32,562 nucleotides of DNA, taken from the NCBI RefSeq assembly GCF_001012815.1, contig NZ_JYJP01000030.1, positions 1 through 32,562 of the forward strand. The letters run 5' to 3'. Positions 7,586 through 17,616 of the stretch are shown one piece after another. Source of the DNA: Vibrio mexicanus. Its GTDB lineage: Bacteria > Pseudomonadota > Gammaproteobacteria > Enterobacterales > Vibrionaceae. Made by a program: the position numbers and the translations under genes. A model generated the notes under the pieces. That model saw only the letters and a list, made by a program, of their open reading frames with translations. It was not told the DNA's origin and searched no databases. The stretch's first letter is position 1; each line of letters opens with the position of its first letter.

Positions 7586-9374
7586 ATGACAAAGGAACGT
7601 TACCACTGCTATTTGTTTGAAGCTAAGTCGATCCAACAATACCTATTTCGTAGCGGCAAGCTAAAAGAGATCATATCAAGCAGTGAAAGGCTTGATAGCC
7701 TAATCGACGATAAAGATAACAGCCCACTTTATAAGGTGCTATTGCAGCTTGGGTTCGACAGCAACCTTCTTGATCCTAAGCGTCAACCCCAGTGTGAAAC
7801 AGATGAGTTTGTCTATTTCACCCGTTGTAAAGGGGGAGCGCTATTTTGTTACAGCCATAGCGATAGTGTGATTCACCAACTGCGTTCATTGTGGACTCTC
7901 ACTGTTTCGCAAATGTTTCCCGGGTTAGAGTTTGTCGACGCCCTCTCCGCTGACAACAATTTAACCGCTGCGGTAGACAAAGCTAGGGTTTCATTAACCG
8001 CCGACCGAAACCAACCCGCAACAAAGCTACCTTACGCAACTCCAATTATGGCATTGTGTTCAAGAACAGGAGCTGTTGCCCACCCAGTCACAACCCAAGC
8101 CCGTTATGAGCAGTCTCAAAATACCAGCAATGACTATCTCAATTGGGACAGTATTTTGCACTTAGAGCATCATGCCCGTACCAAGAAGCTCAAAAACAAT
8201 AACTTGTTAACCAAATACTCGCCTAACGGTATGAACGATCTTCAGTACCCTACAAACCTTGACTGCGAATTTCCATTTCCCGACAGAAACAACCAAGACA
8301 TTGCACTAATCCATATCGATGGCAATGGAATGGGCTTACTCGTGCAAGCCTTACAGAGTGGGCTAAAAACATTTATGCACAGCAGTTCACTTACCGCCGA
8401 GGAACGTGACACCATTTACTGTCAGGTATTGCGCCAATTTTTCTTCAGCGTTATGTCGCGCCACAGAAAATGCAGCGAAATTTGCCACAGCCAACCTTAT
8501 TGAACGTGCAGAGAATCTCAATGGTTATTTACCTATTCGCCCCCTCGTATTAGGCGGTGACGACGTCACCTGTTTGGTTCGTTCGGATCTTGCTATCGAT
8601 TATGCACTAGATTTCTGCCAACGCTTCCAAGCAGAAACTAAAGAGCAACTCGAAGCGATCAAGGAAACGTTCCACAACATAGCGCATTTCGACGTTTCAC
8701 AATTACCCAAATTACTCACCGCCAGTGGCGGGATTGTGTTCCAAAAGTCGGGGCAACCTTTTATCACCGCAAACGAGTTTGCAGAAAAGCTGTGTAAATA
8801 TGCCAAAGCACTAACCAAGCAAGAAGCCAAACAACAGTCAGTTGGGCCAGCAGCACTTGCGTATCACAAGCTCTCTTCTGTCATGGCAGCCGATGTCGAT
8901 TCTACACTCGACCAAGTCCTACTTAGCAAGTTGAATGGTGTCGATATTTATACAGGCACCTATCGATTCTTAGTGGAACCTTCAGCTAGTCAACCATACA
9001 GTTTTGCTGCAATTAAAGATTTAATTCTTTCGCTTCAAGCGCCTGAACGCGATTTCCCGATCACGACTAGCAAGTGGCGCAAACTTTTGGGCCATATGAG
9101 CCAAACTGAAACCGACAATCTATCGCGCACCCTTGCATTGTATGAAAAGCATGCCAGTAAAGACTATTTAAACGAGGTTAAACAAAAGTTTGCTCACTTT
9201 GGAGGAACCGATGATGGTGCATGGTGGTACTGGCCACACCCAGACAAAGACAACACCCTGCAAACCGTAATCAGTGACCTTATTATTTTGGAGCGCTACT
9301 GGTTAACTGCCCGTCACCGAACTTCTCAACCGACTTCTGATCCTGCCAATAACAGTAACAAGGAGATCTCTTAA
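7586..9374 (+). CDS. cas10: Cas10 without HD domain, frame interrupted
   Basis: Cas10 is the large subunit of type III complexes and makes cyclic oligoadenylates when target RNA is bound. The chain starts directly in the first palm domain (YLFEAKSIQQYLFRSGKLKEI), has HIDGNGMG near residue 244, and carries the catalytic LGGDD of the second palm (8554-8568). No HD nuclease domain precedes it and none fits upstream, so DNA cleavage by Cas10 is not expected. The frame breaks at TTTTT 8438-8442. Removing one T joins RQF to SSALCRATENAAKF and gives about 595 aa. Start ATG 7586 follows AAGGGGCTAGG. The stop overlaps the next start (TAATG). First gene of an eight-gene, tightly coupled operon. The indel could be an error or a real inactivation. 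A programmed shift is less likely. Confidence 0.88.
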
Positions 9375-10000
9375 TGCAACTAGTATTCGACATGCAAAGT
9401 TACTGGCTCGCAGGCACAGGAAGTGATGCCGGAGCATATGCGGATAACCTCGCAAACAAAGATCATCATGGGCTGCCTTTTTTACCGGCGAAAACCCAAA
9501 AGGGACAAATTAGAGAAGCGTTCAAGCTTGCCGAAGACAATGGCTGGTTTACTGATTTTACCCAACAGTTTGATAGCAAACTCACTCAAATTCTATTTGG
9601 CGTAGAAAGCCGCGATGGGCGTAATGGCCAAGGAGTACTGCAATTTTGTAATGCTGAGTTGTCTGATAACGAAAAAGGTTTTTTCTTACAAGGCGACAGC
9701 ACTGAGAAAAAGCAGCGCATCAATTGCCTTTTCACGTTGTTGCACAGTACTGCTATTGATGAACTCGGCAAAGCAAAACCATATTCGTTACGCAGTTATG
9801 AAGTGGCTGTGCCAATGACACTACACGGGAAACTCGACGCCAGCACACAACATCTAGAGCCTGCAGTTCGCCAAGCGGTTACACAACACCTGCCAACTTG
9901 GCTAGAGCAAGTATTACCTTTGGTGACACACATTGGCGCAAAGAAACAACGCGGCTTGGGTGAAGTCAACATTCGTCTTGTGCAAACGCAAGGAGAGTAA
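9374..10000 (+). CDS. Cas7 (Csm3-like) backbone subunit
   Basis: This 208-aa single RAMP domain forms part of the crRNA-binding backbone. It shows the usual Cas7 order: an aspartate in AYADN (D24, the position of the RNA-cleaving Asp in Csm3), then GLPFLPAKTQKGQIREAF, the counterpart of the P-GSSLKG-R loop, and a C-terminal glycine-rich GAKKQRGLGEV. If D24 is used, this subunit would cut target RNA. ATG 9374 overlaps the cas10 stop, with AGGAGAT upstream. The next gene starts 1 nt after its stop. Confidence 0.85.
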   Translation: MQLVFDMQSYWLAGTGSDAGAYADNLANKDHHGLPFLPAKTQKGQIREAFKLAEDNGWFTDFTQQFDSKLTQILFGVESRDGRNGQGVLQFCNAELSDNEKGFFLQGDSTEKKQRINCLFTLLHSTAIDELGKAKPYSLRSYEVAVPMTLHGKLDASTQHLEPAVRQAVTQHLPTWLEQVLPLVTHIGAKKQRGLGEVNIRLVQTQGE

Positions 10001-10001
10001 C

Positions 10002-11573
10002 ATGAGACACTACTTTACGTTAACCGCACTGGATGCATTGGTTCTTAGCCAAAACAACGCAACCACCGGAGGGCACCAGACTTTAGATTATGTACCGGGA
10101 AGTGCCATCTTAGGCGCGTTGGCCAGTAAAGCCTACCCACAAGATGAAGCCCTAGCATGGTCACTTTTTCATAGTGGTGAGGTTGTTTTCTCTAATTGTT
10201 ACCCGCTCCAACAGGGTGAAATTGGCTTACCTACACCACTCAGTTGGCACGTAGAAAAAGACGAGACTGACGCCGACTCCATGCACACTTGGGTAGATCA
10301 ATCCGGCGTACACTTTAAACGAAAAGAGGATGTGCAATACGAACAACTAAGAGGGAAATATGTTTATGCCAATGGTAGTCGAAAACGCCCAAAGATTTCA
10401 GTCACCACGAAAACTGCCATAGACAGCGATAAGGGCAAAGTGCTTGATGGTCAATTATTTCACTATCAACACATTTCAGCCGGACAACACTTTCTTGGCT
10501 TTGTCGATTGCCCTGATCACCTCGACAGTGAAATCATTCAACGCTTGAACGGTCAACTACGCATCGGCCGCTCTAAAGGCAGTGAGTTTGGTCGAACAGA
10601 ACTAAAACCGATTCAACTGCCAAACGATTGGCTACAGCACGGCGATATCACGACCAAAGATCAACTGACATTATGGTGCATCAGTGATCTAGAATTACTT
10701 GATGTCAATGGCTGCCCTACTTTGTCACCAACCCCTAGCACCATTGACGCATCACTTGCCAACTCAACACTGGCAGCAGAACGTACCTTCGTTCGCTACT
10801 ACTCGGTCAACCGTTTTAATGGCCACCGACAATGTTACGATACCGAGTCAAGATTAATCAGCAAAGGAAGCGTTATCACCATTAATCTCAGCGACGATGT
10901 GGACCGCAACGCATTGGTTGAGAGCTTAGCCTGTGGCGTAGGTATAAACCGTCATTTAGGCTTTGGTCAGGTCATCATAAATCCACAATGGGCAAGCCAG
11001 TCAAACTTGGCTGCGCCGATATTTTCTGCGCCAAGTGTCGAGGTATCCCAAGCCGTTTATCAACACCATAGTGCTACACCTCTCACTCAATGGGTACAAG
11101 CTCGTCTATCCGTATCAACAGCCCATAATAAGCAACATCAAAGTGCTGTCGCTTTAGTAGAGAACATTATTAAAGCCTACAAACGTACACGAAAATTCAA
11201 TCATATTGGTTCCGCTTATCAAGTTGGACCATCTCGCTCGCAATGGCGACGAATCAATGATCTTCTTCGAGGTGCGAGTTCTGGCGACTGGTTTGCCAAA
11301 ACATTCTGCGACGACAACTGTATTGCGAAAGCGAAAAACGACCCACTTGGTTGGGGTACACAATGGATAGACGATGGTAAACCCACTACATTTGCAGACT
11401 ATTGCCAAAACCAAATGTCTGGTTGTTCAGAAGCCACATTGTTGAAAGCGATTGAAATGTTAACTAGGGTCAACCCTGCCGAGCAAAAAGGGCTGCTTCG
11501 CATTGAAACCTCAATCAGTCACGAAGCCTCCTCACCGATAAGTCAATCCAGTAACCCAGAGGTGCAGTCATGA
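10002..11573 (+). CDS. csx10: Csx10-like RAMP (Cas5 role of type III-D)
   Basis: This 523-aa protein starts at ATG 10002, chosen over an upstream in-frame start because AGGAGAG at 9991-9997 is correctly spaced and the RAMP strand (MRHYFTLTALDALVL) begins there. Features in order are TTGGHQTLDYVPGSAILGAL (the RAMP substrate loop without the catalytic Asp), GRSKGSEFGRTEL near residue 188 and GVGINRHLGFGQVII near residue 320, both glycine-rich loops, then a helical C-terminal part. Two RAMP-like halves and this length fit Csx10, the Cas5-type subunit that caps the 5' tag of crRNA in III-D systems. The stop overlaps the next start as ATGA. Confidence 0.78.
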   Translation: MRHYFTLTALDALVLSQNNATTGGHQTLDYVPGSAILGALASKAYPQDEALAWSLFHSGEVVFSNCYPLQQGEIGLPTPLSWHVEKDETDADSMHTWVDQSGVHFKRKEDVQYEQLRGKYVYANGSRKRPKISVTTKTAIDSDKGKVLDGQLFHYQHISAGQHFLGFVDCPDHLDSEIIQRLNGQLRIGRSKGSEFGRTELKPIQLPNDWLQHGDITTKDQLTLWCISDLELLDVNGCPTLSPTPSTIDASLANSTLAAERTFVRYYSVNRFNGHRQCYDTESRLISKGSVITINLSDDVDRNALVESLACGVGINRHLGFGQVIINPQWASQSNLAAPIFSAPSVEVSQAVYQHHSATPLTQWVQARLSVSTAHNKQHQSAVALVENIIKAYKRTRKFNHIGSAYQVGPSRSQWRRINDLLRGASSGDWFAKTFCDDNCIAKAKNDPLGWGTQWIDDGKPTTFADYCQNQMSGCSEATLLKAIEMLTRVNPAEQKGLLRIETSISHEASSPISQSSNPEVQS

Positions 11574-12957
11574 GTTTTATCTTTGTAAATCATATCACCA
11601 TCGAAACTCAAAGCCCTATGGCAATCGGCACAGGTGAAAGGGAAGTGGGGTTTGACAATCAACTGGTTCGAGATATCAATAACCTCCCCTATATCCCCTC
11701 CTCCACCATCAGCGGCGTTTGGCACCATTTAACCCTTGATGCCGTGGGTCAGGCTCTTACACATAAATGGTTTGGTCAACTCGAGCATAAATCAAAACTC
11801 GCCATTAGTCATGGCTACCTACTCGACAGCCAGCAACAAATTGTTAAGGGGCTCGTGACTCAAGAGCGTATACAAGATGATGTTTTGTTAGCGTTCTTAC
11901 AACAACAAAAGCCGATGCATAGGGAACGCGTTCGGCTGAATGATCGCGGTGTAGCCGCAGACAAAGGTAAGTTCGATCAAATTTTGCTGCCTACAGGGGT
12001 TCGTTTTAGAGTCACGCTACAATGGCAAGGTGATAGCGAGCAAGATCTCAAAGAGTTTCAATCACTTATTTCCCTTTGGTCGAACCGTCAATTCGCCTTC
12101 GGATCAAGCACAACTAATGGTTTAGGGCAGGTAAAGATCATTGGGCAGTGTTCACAACAAATTAAACTCACAAATAACCCACTGGCTGGTAAACAATTGC
12201 AAGCCAGTCTCAATGAATATATAGCGCAGAATATATCGCATTCAACCAATGACACCTTGTTTGCACAGTTGTCACTTAAAGCAAGTGGCACTTGGCGCTC
12301 AGGCCAAGGAACTCAGCATTTAAGTGATGAAGGTGCATCCATCGACGCTGATATCATCACCCATTCAGAACCTCAAATTGTTTGGAACAATCAAGGGGCT
12401 TCAATACAACAAAAAATACCTGTTCTTCAGGCTTCCACTTATAAAGCATTATCGCCCACCGATTCGCCTATCATTTGCGTCGCCTACAAGGTCATTGGGC
12501 AGAGGCATTGGCTCATTCAGGTGAAGAAGAATGGGTGACGCGGCCAGAAGAAGTCGACCAACTGTTTGGCTTTGCGAATGAAACTTCTAGTGAAGGCAAA
12601 GCTGGCATGTTGATTTTTCATGATGCCCCACTCACTAACTATGAAAAAGTCGTGCGCTATCACAATGCCATAGATCGCTTTACTGGCGGTGTCATTCAAG
12701 GCGCTCTATTTACTGAAGAGCTCCTAGAGTACCCAGAATTTGAAATAAAAATTACGGCTAAAGTTGGCGCTACGATCTCTTCTATACAACAACAGGCGCT
12801 CAAAGCCACCTTTGACGACATTGAACTTGGACTTTTACCGATTGGAGGAGGCAGTGGCCGAGGCCATAGCCTAACGCAGCGCCATGGGACATGGCATATT
12901 GATTGGGAACAGCTCACTGTAACCGACCACATACCAACGGCAGAAGGAGCGAACTAA
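11570..12957 (+). CDS. Double Cas7 (two fused RAMP domains), frame interrupted
   Basis: The first domain has FDNQLVRD (candidate catalytic D29) followed by LPYIPSSTISG, and a glycine-rich FAFGSSTTNGLGQV. The second begins near residue 225 with LFAQLSLKASGTWRSG and carries the loop IPVLQASTYK. The frame is then lost and resumes at about 12447. Adding one G at 12446 gives ASTYKGIIAHRFAYH, the standard KG form of this loop, and a protein of about 462 aa ending in a glycine-rich LLPIGGGSGRGH. Two Cas7 domains in one chain are common in III-D. The second domain has no obvious catalytic Asp before its loop, so only the first may cut RNA. The neighbours overlap by 4 nt (ATGA) upstream and 1 nt (TAATG) downstream. 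Confidence 0.82.
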
Positions 12958-13433
12958 TGAAAACCATCGAACACTTCAAACAGCTTAAAGCCTCACTTGG
13001 TCTCTCAGTGATCCCTGATTTGGCATTATCTAACCTCAAGGTAATTTCCTCACCTAAGCTGCTAAACCTTGAAGAAGTAAAACAGCAGTTTGATCTTTTC
13101 GACCCAGACAGCGGCTGGGTACTCTATCGAGACTCACTGCGTACTGAAATGGTTGACTTTTCAAGACACGATATTATTGAAGGTGAATGGAGTAAGCCAG
13201 GCCACTCACTGCGTATTCGTTTGGTATCTCCAAACCAATATCACCTAACACAGTGTGCAGAACAACCAGGTGAAGCCCACGCTTATCAAGATATCAAGAT
13301 ATGCCTTCAACCTATCTCTGGGCGCAAGGTCGCGACATACAGAGTATGGTGGCACAGTGATTCAAAAGGCCCAAGGCAAAGCCGCTGGGAACCCTTTTAC
13401 CAACAGTTCATTGGCTTTGACTTGGGAGAATAA
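12957..13433 (+). CDS. Small effector-operon protein, possibly Csx19-like
   Basis: This 158-aa soluble protein starts at ATG 12957, which overlaps the previous stop (TAATG) and has GAAGGAG upstream. It has no RAMP glycine loop and no nuclease motif that I recognise. The C-terminal part is rich in aromatic and basic residues (TYRVWWHSD, SRWEPFYQQFIGFD). Csx19 proteins occupy this place in III-D operons and have similar size, which is the only basis for the suggestion. Sitting between two Cas7-type genes, it is probably a complex subunit or assembly factor. Confidence 0.45.
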   Translation: MKTIEHFKQLKASLGLSVIPDLALSNLKVISSPKLLNLEEVKQQFDLFDPDSGWVLYRDSLRTEMVDFSRHDIIEGEWSKPGHSLRIRLVSPNQYHLTQCAEQPGEAHAYQDIKICLQPISGRKVATYRVWWHSDSKGPRQSRWEPFYQQFIGFDLGE

Positions 13434-13435
13434 TC

Positions 13436-15571
13436 ATGACAAAAGTAAACGTACCATACTCTTTTGTACCACTATCTCGCTGGGTGTACATGCCAAATTG
13501 GGCTCCGCTAGTCAGCCATGATCATCCATTTGAAGATGGATTAAGTGGAAAGATAGTGTTCAAAATCAATAATACAACACCGCTTTGTGTTGGTCATGAA
13601 AAAGACGAAACAGGGTTGCTAAAATTTGTTCGAAATTCCAAAGATCAACTTATCATTCCACAATCGACCTTAAAAGGCCTATTTCGAAGCGTAACTGAGA
13701 TTGCGACTTTCGGTAAGTTCAACCAAGTTAACGATCGCCAGTTCTCTTATCGTGATATTTCCAACAGCAATAATTATTATCTAAGTAACATCATAAAAAA
13801 TAATGACGTTATCTCTGGGTGGATTAAATACAGTGCCGAAGAAGAGAGGTGGGAATTCACCAAGTGCGATTATGCCAAAATTAGTCACAAAGACATTAAA
13901 GAAGCCACGTCTGTTCAGCTAAAAAACGATCAGCCAGCGATTGAAAAATACTCGCTATTGCCGCTCACAACAGAACTTTCAGCAACCATATCTGCACCAA
14001 AAGGAAAGCAGAAAAATCGTTGGGCCGAAAATATAGGCTCCGGAGGTGCTCTAGGCCACACCGTATATACCAATGCTCGTATACTAAGCGGTGGAAACAA
14101 GCCTGAGTTTTATGAGTTCAGTTACTTCTTCTACAACCGAGCCACAAGCCCACAGTTCACCGACATCGACAAACATGTTCAAAACCTGTTCTCCAATCAC
14201 AATGAAGAACAAGTCAGCTATCTTAAAGACCACCCTCACCCAGAATATGGGATCCCGGTGTTCGCATTGGTAAAACGTGGCCAGCTTCATTCATTTGGTT
14301 TAGCTAAAATGCCAAGGGTAAGCTACGAGAATTCGATTAAAGATATGATTCGCAATACCAACCCTGCGCATTTGTCTGAAGCGTACTTCGATCTCGCTGA
14401 GCTGATGTTTGGTACCATTAAAGATCATGGTTTAGGGCTTCGCAGCCGAATCTATTTTGGTGATGCGGTAATCAGCAGTGAGTTTTCTAATAGCGCAATT
14501 TATGAAGCTCCAGCAACCGTCCTTGGTGAACCAAAAGCAACGTTTCTTGGTGCCTATATCGAACAAAATCAGGCTCAGCAATACCACTCCTATAATCACG
14601 ACGATGCAAAATTATCCGGTTGGAAGCGTTACCCAGCAAGGCACTCTTACACCAATCACTTACCGGCTAACGATAATGAAAAGGTGCAATCTCGGTTTGA
14701 ACTACTTGAAGAGGGGCATGAATTTCAAGGACAGCTCATCTTCCACAACTTAAAAAGAGTCGAACTTGCTGCGTTGGTGTGGTGCATGACTTTAGGCAAC
14801 TCACCATATCAATGCCATACCGTTGGTCACGCTAAACCTCTAGGTGCAGGAACCATAAACCTAACTATTGATGATCAAGAATCGCAACTTAGAGCAAATA
14901 GTGGTGATTCAAACATATCGCTCAAAGTTAGCGAGCTTGTCGAAGAGTTTGAGCAACATATGAACACTGTATTTCCTCAACCTGGTAAGTGGTTAGAGTC
15001 CCCGCAAATTCGTCACTTGCTTGCATTAACGGATGAAGACATTGAGAACTACAATGACTTCCGCTATATGGAGCTTGAACAATTTAAGCGTGCTAAAACT
15101 GCAGTCGACTCCATGCCACCACTCGATCACAATGGCCAAGAACTTGCGCGTATTGATATCGTATCAGAATCACTAGGCTCACCGATATTTGGTAAAGGCC
15201 GCCTCAGTGCACTCCTTACTGACTCAGCATTTGATAAAGGCCAACTTCAGCTCGCTGAAGAGTATGCACAGAAACAACTTAAAGCTGCGGAAAAAGCCAA
15301 GGTAGCCGAAGAGAAATCGGCTTTAGAAAGTGCTGAAATGTCTGAATTCGATAAGTGTCGTAAACGGTTGGAACTCTTATCAGTCAATCAAGAGGACATG
15401 ACTAGAACAGACAAAAATAATCGCACCGCGGAGCTGCGCGACTGCTTGAAAGTTGTAAAAACACTCAAACTCGAAAGCGCACAGGCTCAGCAACTTCTTG
15501 ATGGCTTCAACACTCTCCAGTTTGGTGAACAAGTGGTAAAGAAGGCAACCAAATACTTGGAAAAAATTTAA
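13436..15571 (+). CDS. Large Cas7-like RAMP protein (TIGR03986-like)
   Basis: This 711-aa protein has a RAMP domain near the N-terminus: GKIVFKINNTTPLCVG, then LIIPQSTLKGLFRSVTEIATFG, the IP-STLKG-R substrate loop. A second RAMP-like block follows (YFDLAELMFGTIKDHGLGLRSRIYFGDA, later GHAKPLGAGTINLTI). A charged helical tail from about residue 585 (QLAEEYAQKQLKAAEKAKVAEEK and onward) is probably coiled coil. This order matches the large RAMP family annotated as TIGR03986 in type III-D-like operons. It should be a backbone subunit. It starts 2 nt after the previous stop, and its stop overlaps the cas6 start (TAATG). The frame is intact. Confidence 0.75.
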   Translation: MTKVNVPYSFVPLSRWVYMPNWAPLVSHDHPFEDGLSGKIVFKINNTTPLCVGHEKDETGLLKFVRNSKDQLIIPQSTLKGLFRSVTEIATFGKFNQVNDRQFSYRDISNSNNYYLSNIIKNNDVISGWIKYSAEEERWEFTKCDYAKISHKDIKEATSVQLKNDQPAIEKYSLLPLTTELSATISAPKGKQKNRWAENIGSGGALGHTVYTNARILSGGNKPEFYEFSYFFYNRATSPQFTDIDKHVQNLFSNHNEEQVSYLKDHPHPEYGIPVFALVKRGQLHSFGLAKMPRVSYENSIKDMIRNTNPAHLSEAYFDLAELMFGTIKDHGLGLRSRIYFGDAVISSEFSNSAIYEAPATVLGEPKATFLGAYIEQNQAQQYHSYNHDDAKLSGWKRYPARHSYTNHLPANDNEKVQSRFELLEEGHEFQGQLIFHNLKRVELAALVWCMTLGNSPYQCHTVGHAKPLGAGTINLTIDDQESQLRANSGDSNISLKVSELVEEFEQHMNTVFPQPGKWLESPQIRHLLALTDEDIENYNDFRYMELEQFKRAKTAVDSMPPLDHNGQELARIDIVSESLGSPIFGKGRLSALLTDSAFDKGQLQLAEEYAQKQLKAAEKAKVAEEKSALESAEMSEFDKCRKRLELLSVNQEDMTRTDKNNRTAELRDCLKVVKTLKLESAQAQQLLDGFNTLQFGEQVVKKATKYLEKI

Positions 15572-16436
15572 TGGAAGAGATCCTCAGCCACTTTCAGGTC
15601 TTGAGGTTGAACCTGCGATTTAGGCTAAACAAAGCGGGTCTATTGCCCGCTTACAAAGGTTCAATGCTCCATGGGCTAATGGGGCAAGGTTTAGCCCATA
15701 TCGATAGCCGACTTTATAGTGCGTTGTATACTCAGCACGACCATCAACAACCCAAAGCCTACAGTATTGTGTGCTCTGACGCCAAAGATCATACACCTGA
15801 AGGATATATATTGAACTTTGAACTTCGGTTGTTTGGTGATGCGATTCAATGCAGTCATACACTAATTGAATCCCTGCAATACGCGGCACAACACTATGGT
15901 ATTGGCCCCCAAAGAATTAAAGCTAAACTTATCTGCCTATCGAGTATCACCAATGGTAAAGAAGTGAGTGGAATTCAACCTATCGCACTGAGTCGCATGC
16001 TCACAAATACACAACTCCAACCACACGAGTGCGCTTTAGCGTTAAAAAGCCCACTGCGCTTAAAACATCATGCAAGGTTATTCGCACTGCCCCGCCTCTT
16101 GATCTGCTGGTCTGCAGCATCGCTCGCCGTTTAAATGCATTATGCCAATATTGGCATCATGAGAGTGCTGAAATTGCCGCCTTGATTCAAAAAAGCATTC
16201 CACACTGTCGCAACATTGAAACCATAGATCACACCTATTGGCAGGAGTGGCAACGTTACTCAAAACACACTGGCAACCTATGCCAGTTTGGCGGGTTACA
16301 AGGAATGGTGAGCTTTCAAGGTGAAGTGGCGCCCGCACTACCTTGGCTTCACATAGGTCAATTCCTACAAATCGGAAGCAAAACAACGTTTGGCTTAGGC
16401 CATTACACCTTAATTTCCCCGGAGTCTGTATCATGA
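15571..16436 (+). CDS. cas6: Cas6 crRNA-processing endoribonuclease, frame interrupted
   Basis: Cas6 cuts the array transcript at the base of the repeat hairpin. The N-terminal part has LLPAYKGSMLHGLMG. The C-terminal part has FGGLQGMVSFQG and HIGQFLQIGSKTTFGLGHY, the typical Cas6 glycine-rich end. Between them the frame is lost at CCCC 16090-16093. One added C joins FALP to PPLDLLVCSIARRLNAL and gives about 288 aa. The repeat stem ends exactly 8 nt before the spacer, as Cas6 products require. The stop overlaps the next start (ATGA at 16433). Confidence 0.82.
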
Positions 16437-17575
16437 GTAACACCTGCACTCACGTCGCGATCTGGAACGACAACCCGATTCCTATTGTCACCCCTCTGCT
16501 TCAACCCGACACCCAATGTGACCAACTCGTTCTATTTCATCTCCGTAATACATCGGTTTCCCAGATTCAACGCTTTTTAAGCAGCAGAAGGATCACCCTA
16601 GTCGCAGTTGAATGCCTTGATGAACACCACCTTCCGTTGGAATGTTTAAACAGCTTGGAAATTTCTTCCATCAACTTAACGCAAGGAAGCATGCAACAAA
16701 AAGATGCCTTACTTAACTGGGCAAGAGAGCGGCACATCCCCTGTTTTTGGCTCAATCACAATACCGATACCATCGCTTATCTTGCCCCTCACAACTCTAC
16801 GCCAGTTCCCGTTGCTGATCGCCTGAAAATTGAAGAGTTTCTGCAGCTAAAAGGAATTCAAGTCACCGAACTAGAGAGACAACCCTCTCAGTTCAAATCA
16901 TGGACAGACATAGCAACCCGCTGGGTAAATGCACTCTCTCACTACGAAAAGGGGTTTGGTGTACTCAACTTCTTGGCAAAGTCAGCTACTGCAGATACCC
17001 ATAAATCTAAGCCACTCACTCTAGCACAGCAAAATAACACAGCGTTGAGAAGGTTATTAAATGACTTGGAAGAGAATGGGCTTGTCACTCAAGATGGCAA
17101 TCGTGTTCAATTTGCGAACGCCGATGCCAAACGATTTTGCAACGGTATTTGGCTTGAGTACTTTGCGCTCAGTCAATTGAAAAAACTCGCCAAAGAACGG
17201 AGTGACATTCAAGACATAGCGATGAGTGTCAAAGTCGAACGAGGAGAACGAGATAACGTTCTTCGCAACGAAATTGATCTCATTGCCCTGATTAACAACC
17301 GTTTGTACATCATTGAATGTAAAACAGGAACACTTGAATCCAAAGAAAGCCAATTAGCCTTGTATCGATTGGACGCTATTGCAGACGTATTTGGGCCACT
17401 TACCCAAGGAGCGCTTCTTAGCTTTGATGGTATTTCACCGCTGATTAAACGACGTGCCAATGAACTGAATATTCAAATTTTAGACCGCCGAAAAATGGTG
17501 CAGCTAAAAAGCAGTATCAACAGACTCGCAGATAAGTACGCCACACCCGACGAGGTAAATGAAGAGGTACTTTAA
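16433..17575 (+). CDS. Card1/Can2-like CARF nuclease
   Basis: This 380-aa protein has an N-terminal CARF-type Rossmann region (about 1-150), a winged-helix-like stretch (residues 196-228, ALRRLLNDLEENGLVTQDG) and a C-terminal PD-(D/E)XK nuclease: WLEYF (E242), NEIDLIALINN (E280, D282) and LYIIECKTG (E295, K297). This is the layout of Card1/Can2 (DUF1887), which are activated by cyclic tetra-adenylate and cut nucleic acids non-specifically. The start at 16433 overlaps the cas6 stop and has GGAG upstream, so the effector is made from the same transcript as the complex. Ligand type is inferred from the family. Confidence 0.82.
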   Translation: MSNTCTHVAIWNDNPIPIVTPLLQPDTQCDQLVLFHLRNTSVSQIQRFLSSRRITLVAVECLDEHHLPLECLNSLEISSINLTQGSMQQKDALLNWARERHIPCFWLNHNTDTIAYLAPHNSTPVPVADRLKIEEFLQLKGIQVTELERQPSQFKSWTDIATRWVNALSHYEKGFGVLNFLAKSATADTHKSKPLTLAQQNNTALRRLLNDLEENGLVTQDGNRVQFANADAKRFCNGIWLEYFALSQLKKLAKERSDIQDIAMSVKVERGERDNVLRNEIDLIALINNRLYIIECKTGTLESKESQLALYRLDAIADVFGPLTQGALLSFDGISPLIKRRANELNIQILDRRKMVQLKSSINRLADKYATPDEVNEEVL

Positions 17576-17582
17576 TGTGTTC

Positions 17583-17610
17583 GGAGGTACACTTTACCAT
17601 ACGTACCTCC
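17583..17610. terminator. Hairpin between convergent operons
   Basis: GGAGGTAC (17583-17590) and GTACCTCC (17603-17610) form an 8-bp perfect stem with a 12-nt loop. It lies in the 41-nt gap between the stop of the Card1-like gene and the stop of the opposing membrane CARF gene, so it can serve both. No T run is present. Confidence 0.5.
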
Positions 17611-17616
17611 ATTAAC

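Noticed and set aside
8431..8470. Programmed ribosomal frameshift in cas10 at the T5 run.
   Set aside because: No downstream pseudoknot or stimulatory element is evident, and similar indels occur in many other genes of the window, including ones where programmed shifting makes no sense. An error or ordinary mutation is simpler.
12440..12450. Programmed -1 shift in the double cas7 gene at TATAAAGC.
   Set aside because: The bases before AAA do not allow re-pairing of both tRNAs in the -1 frame, and restoring a single G recreates the conserved KG of the RAMP loop.
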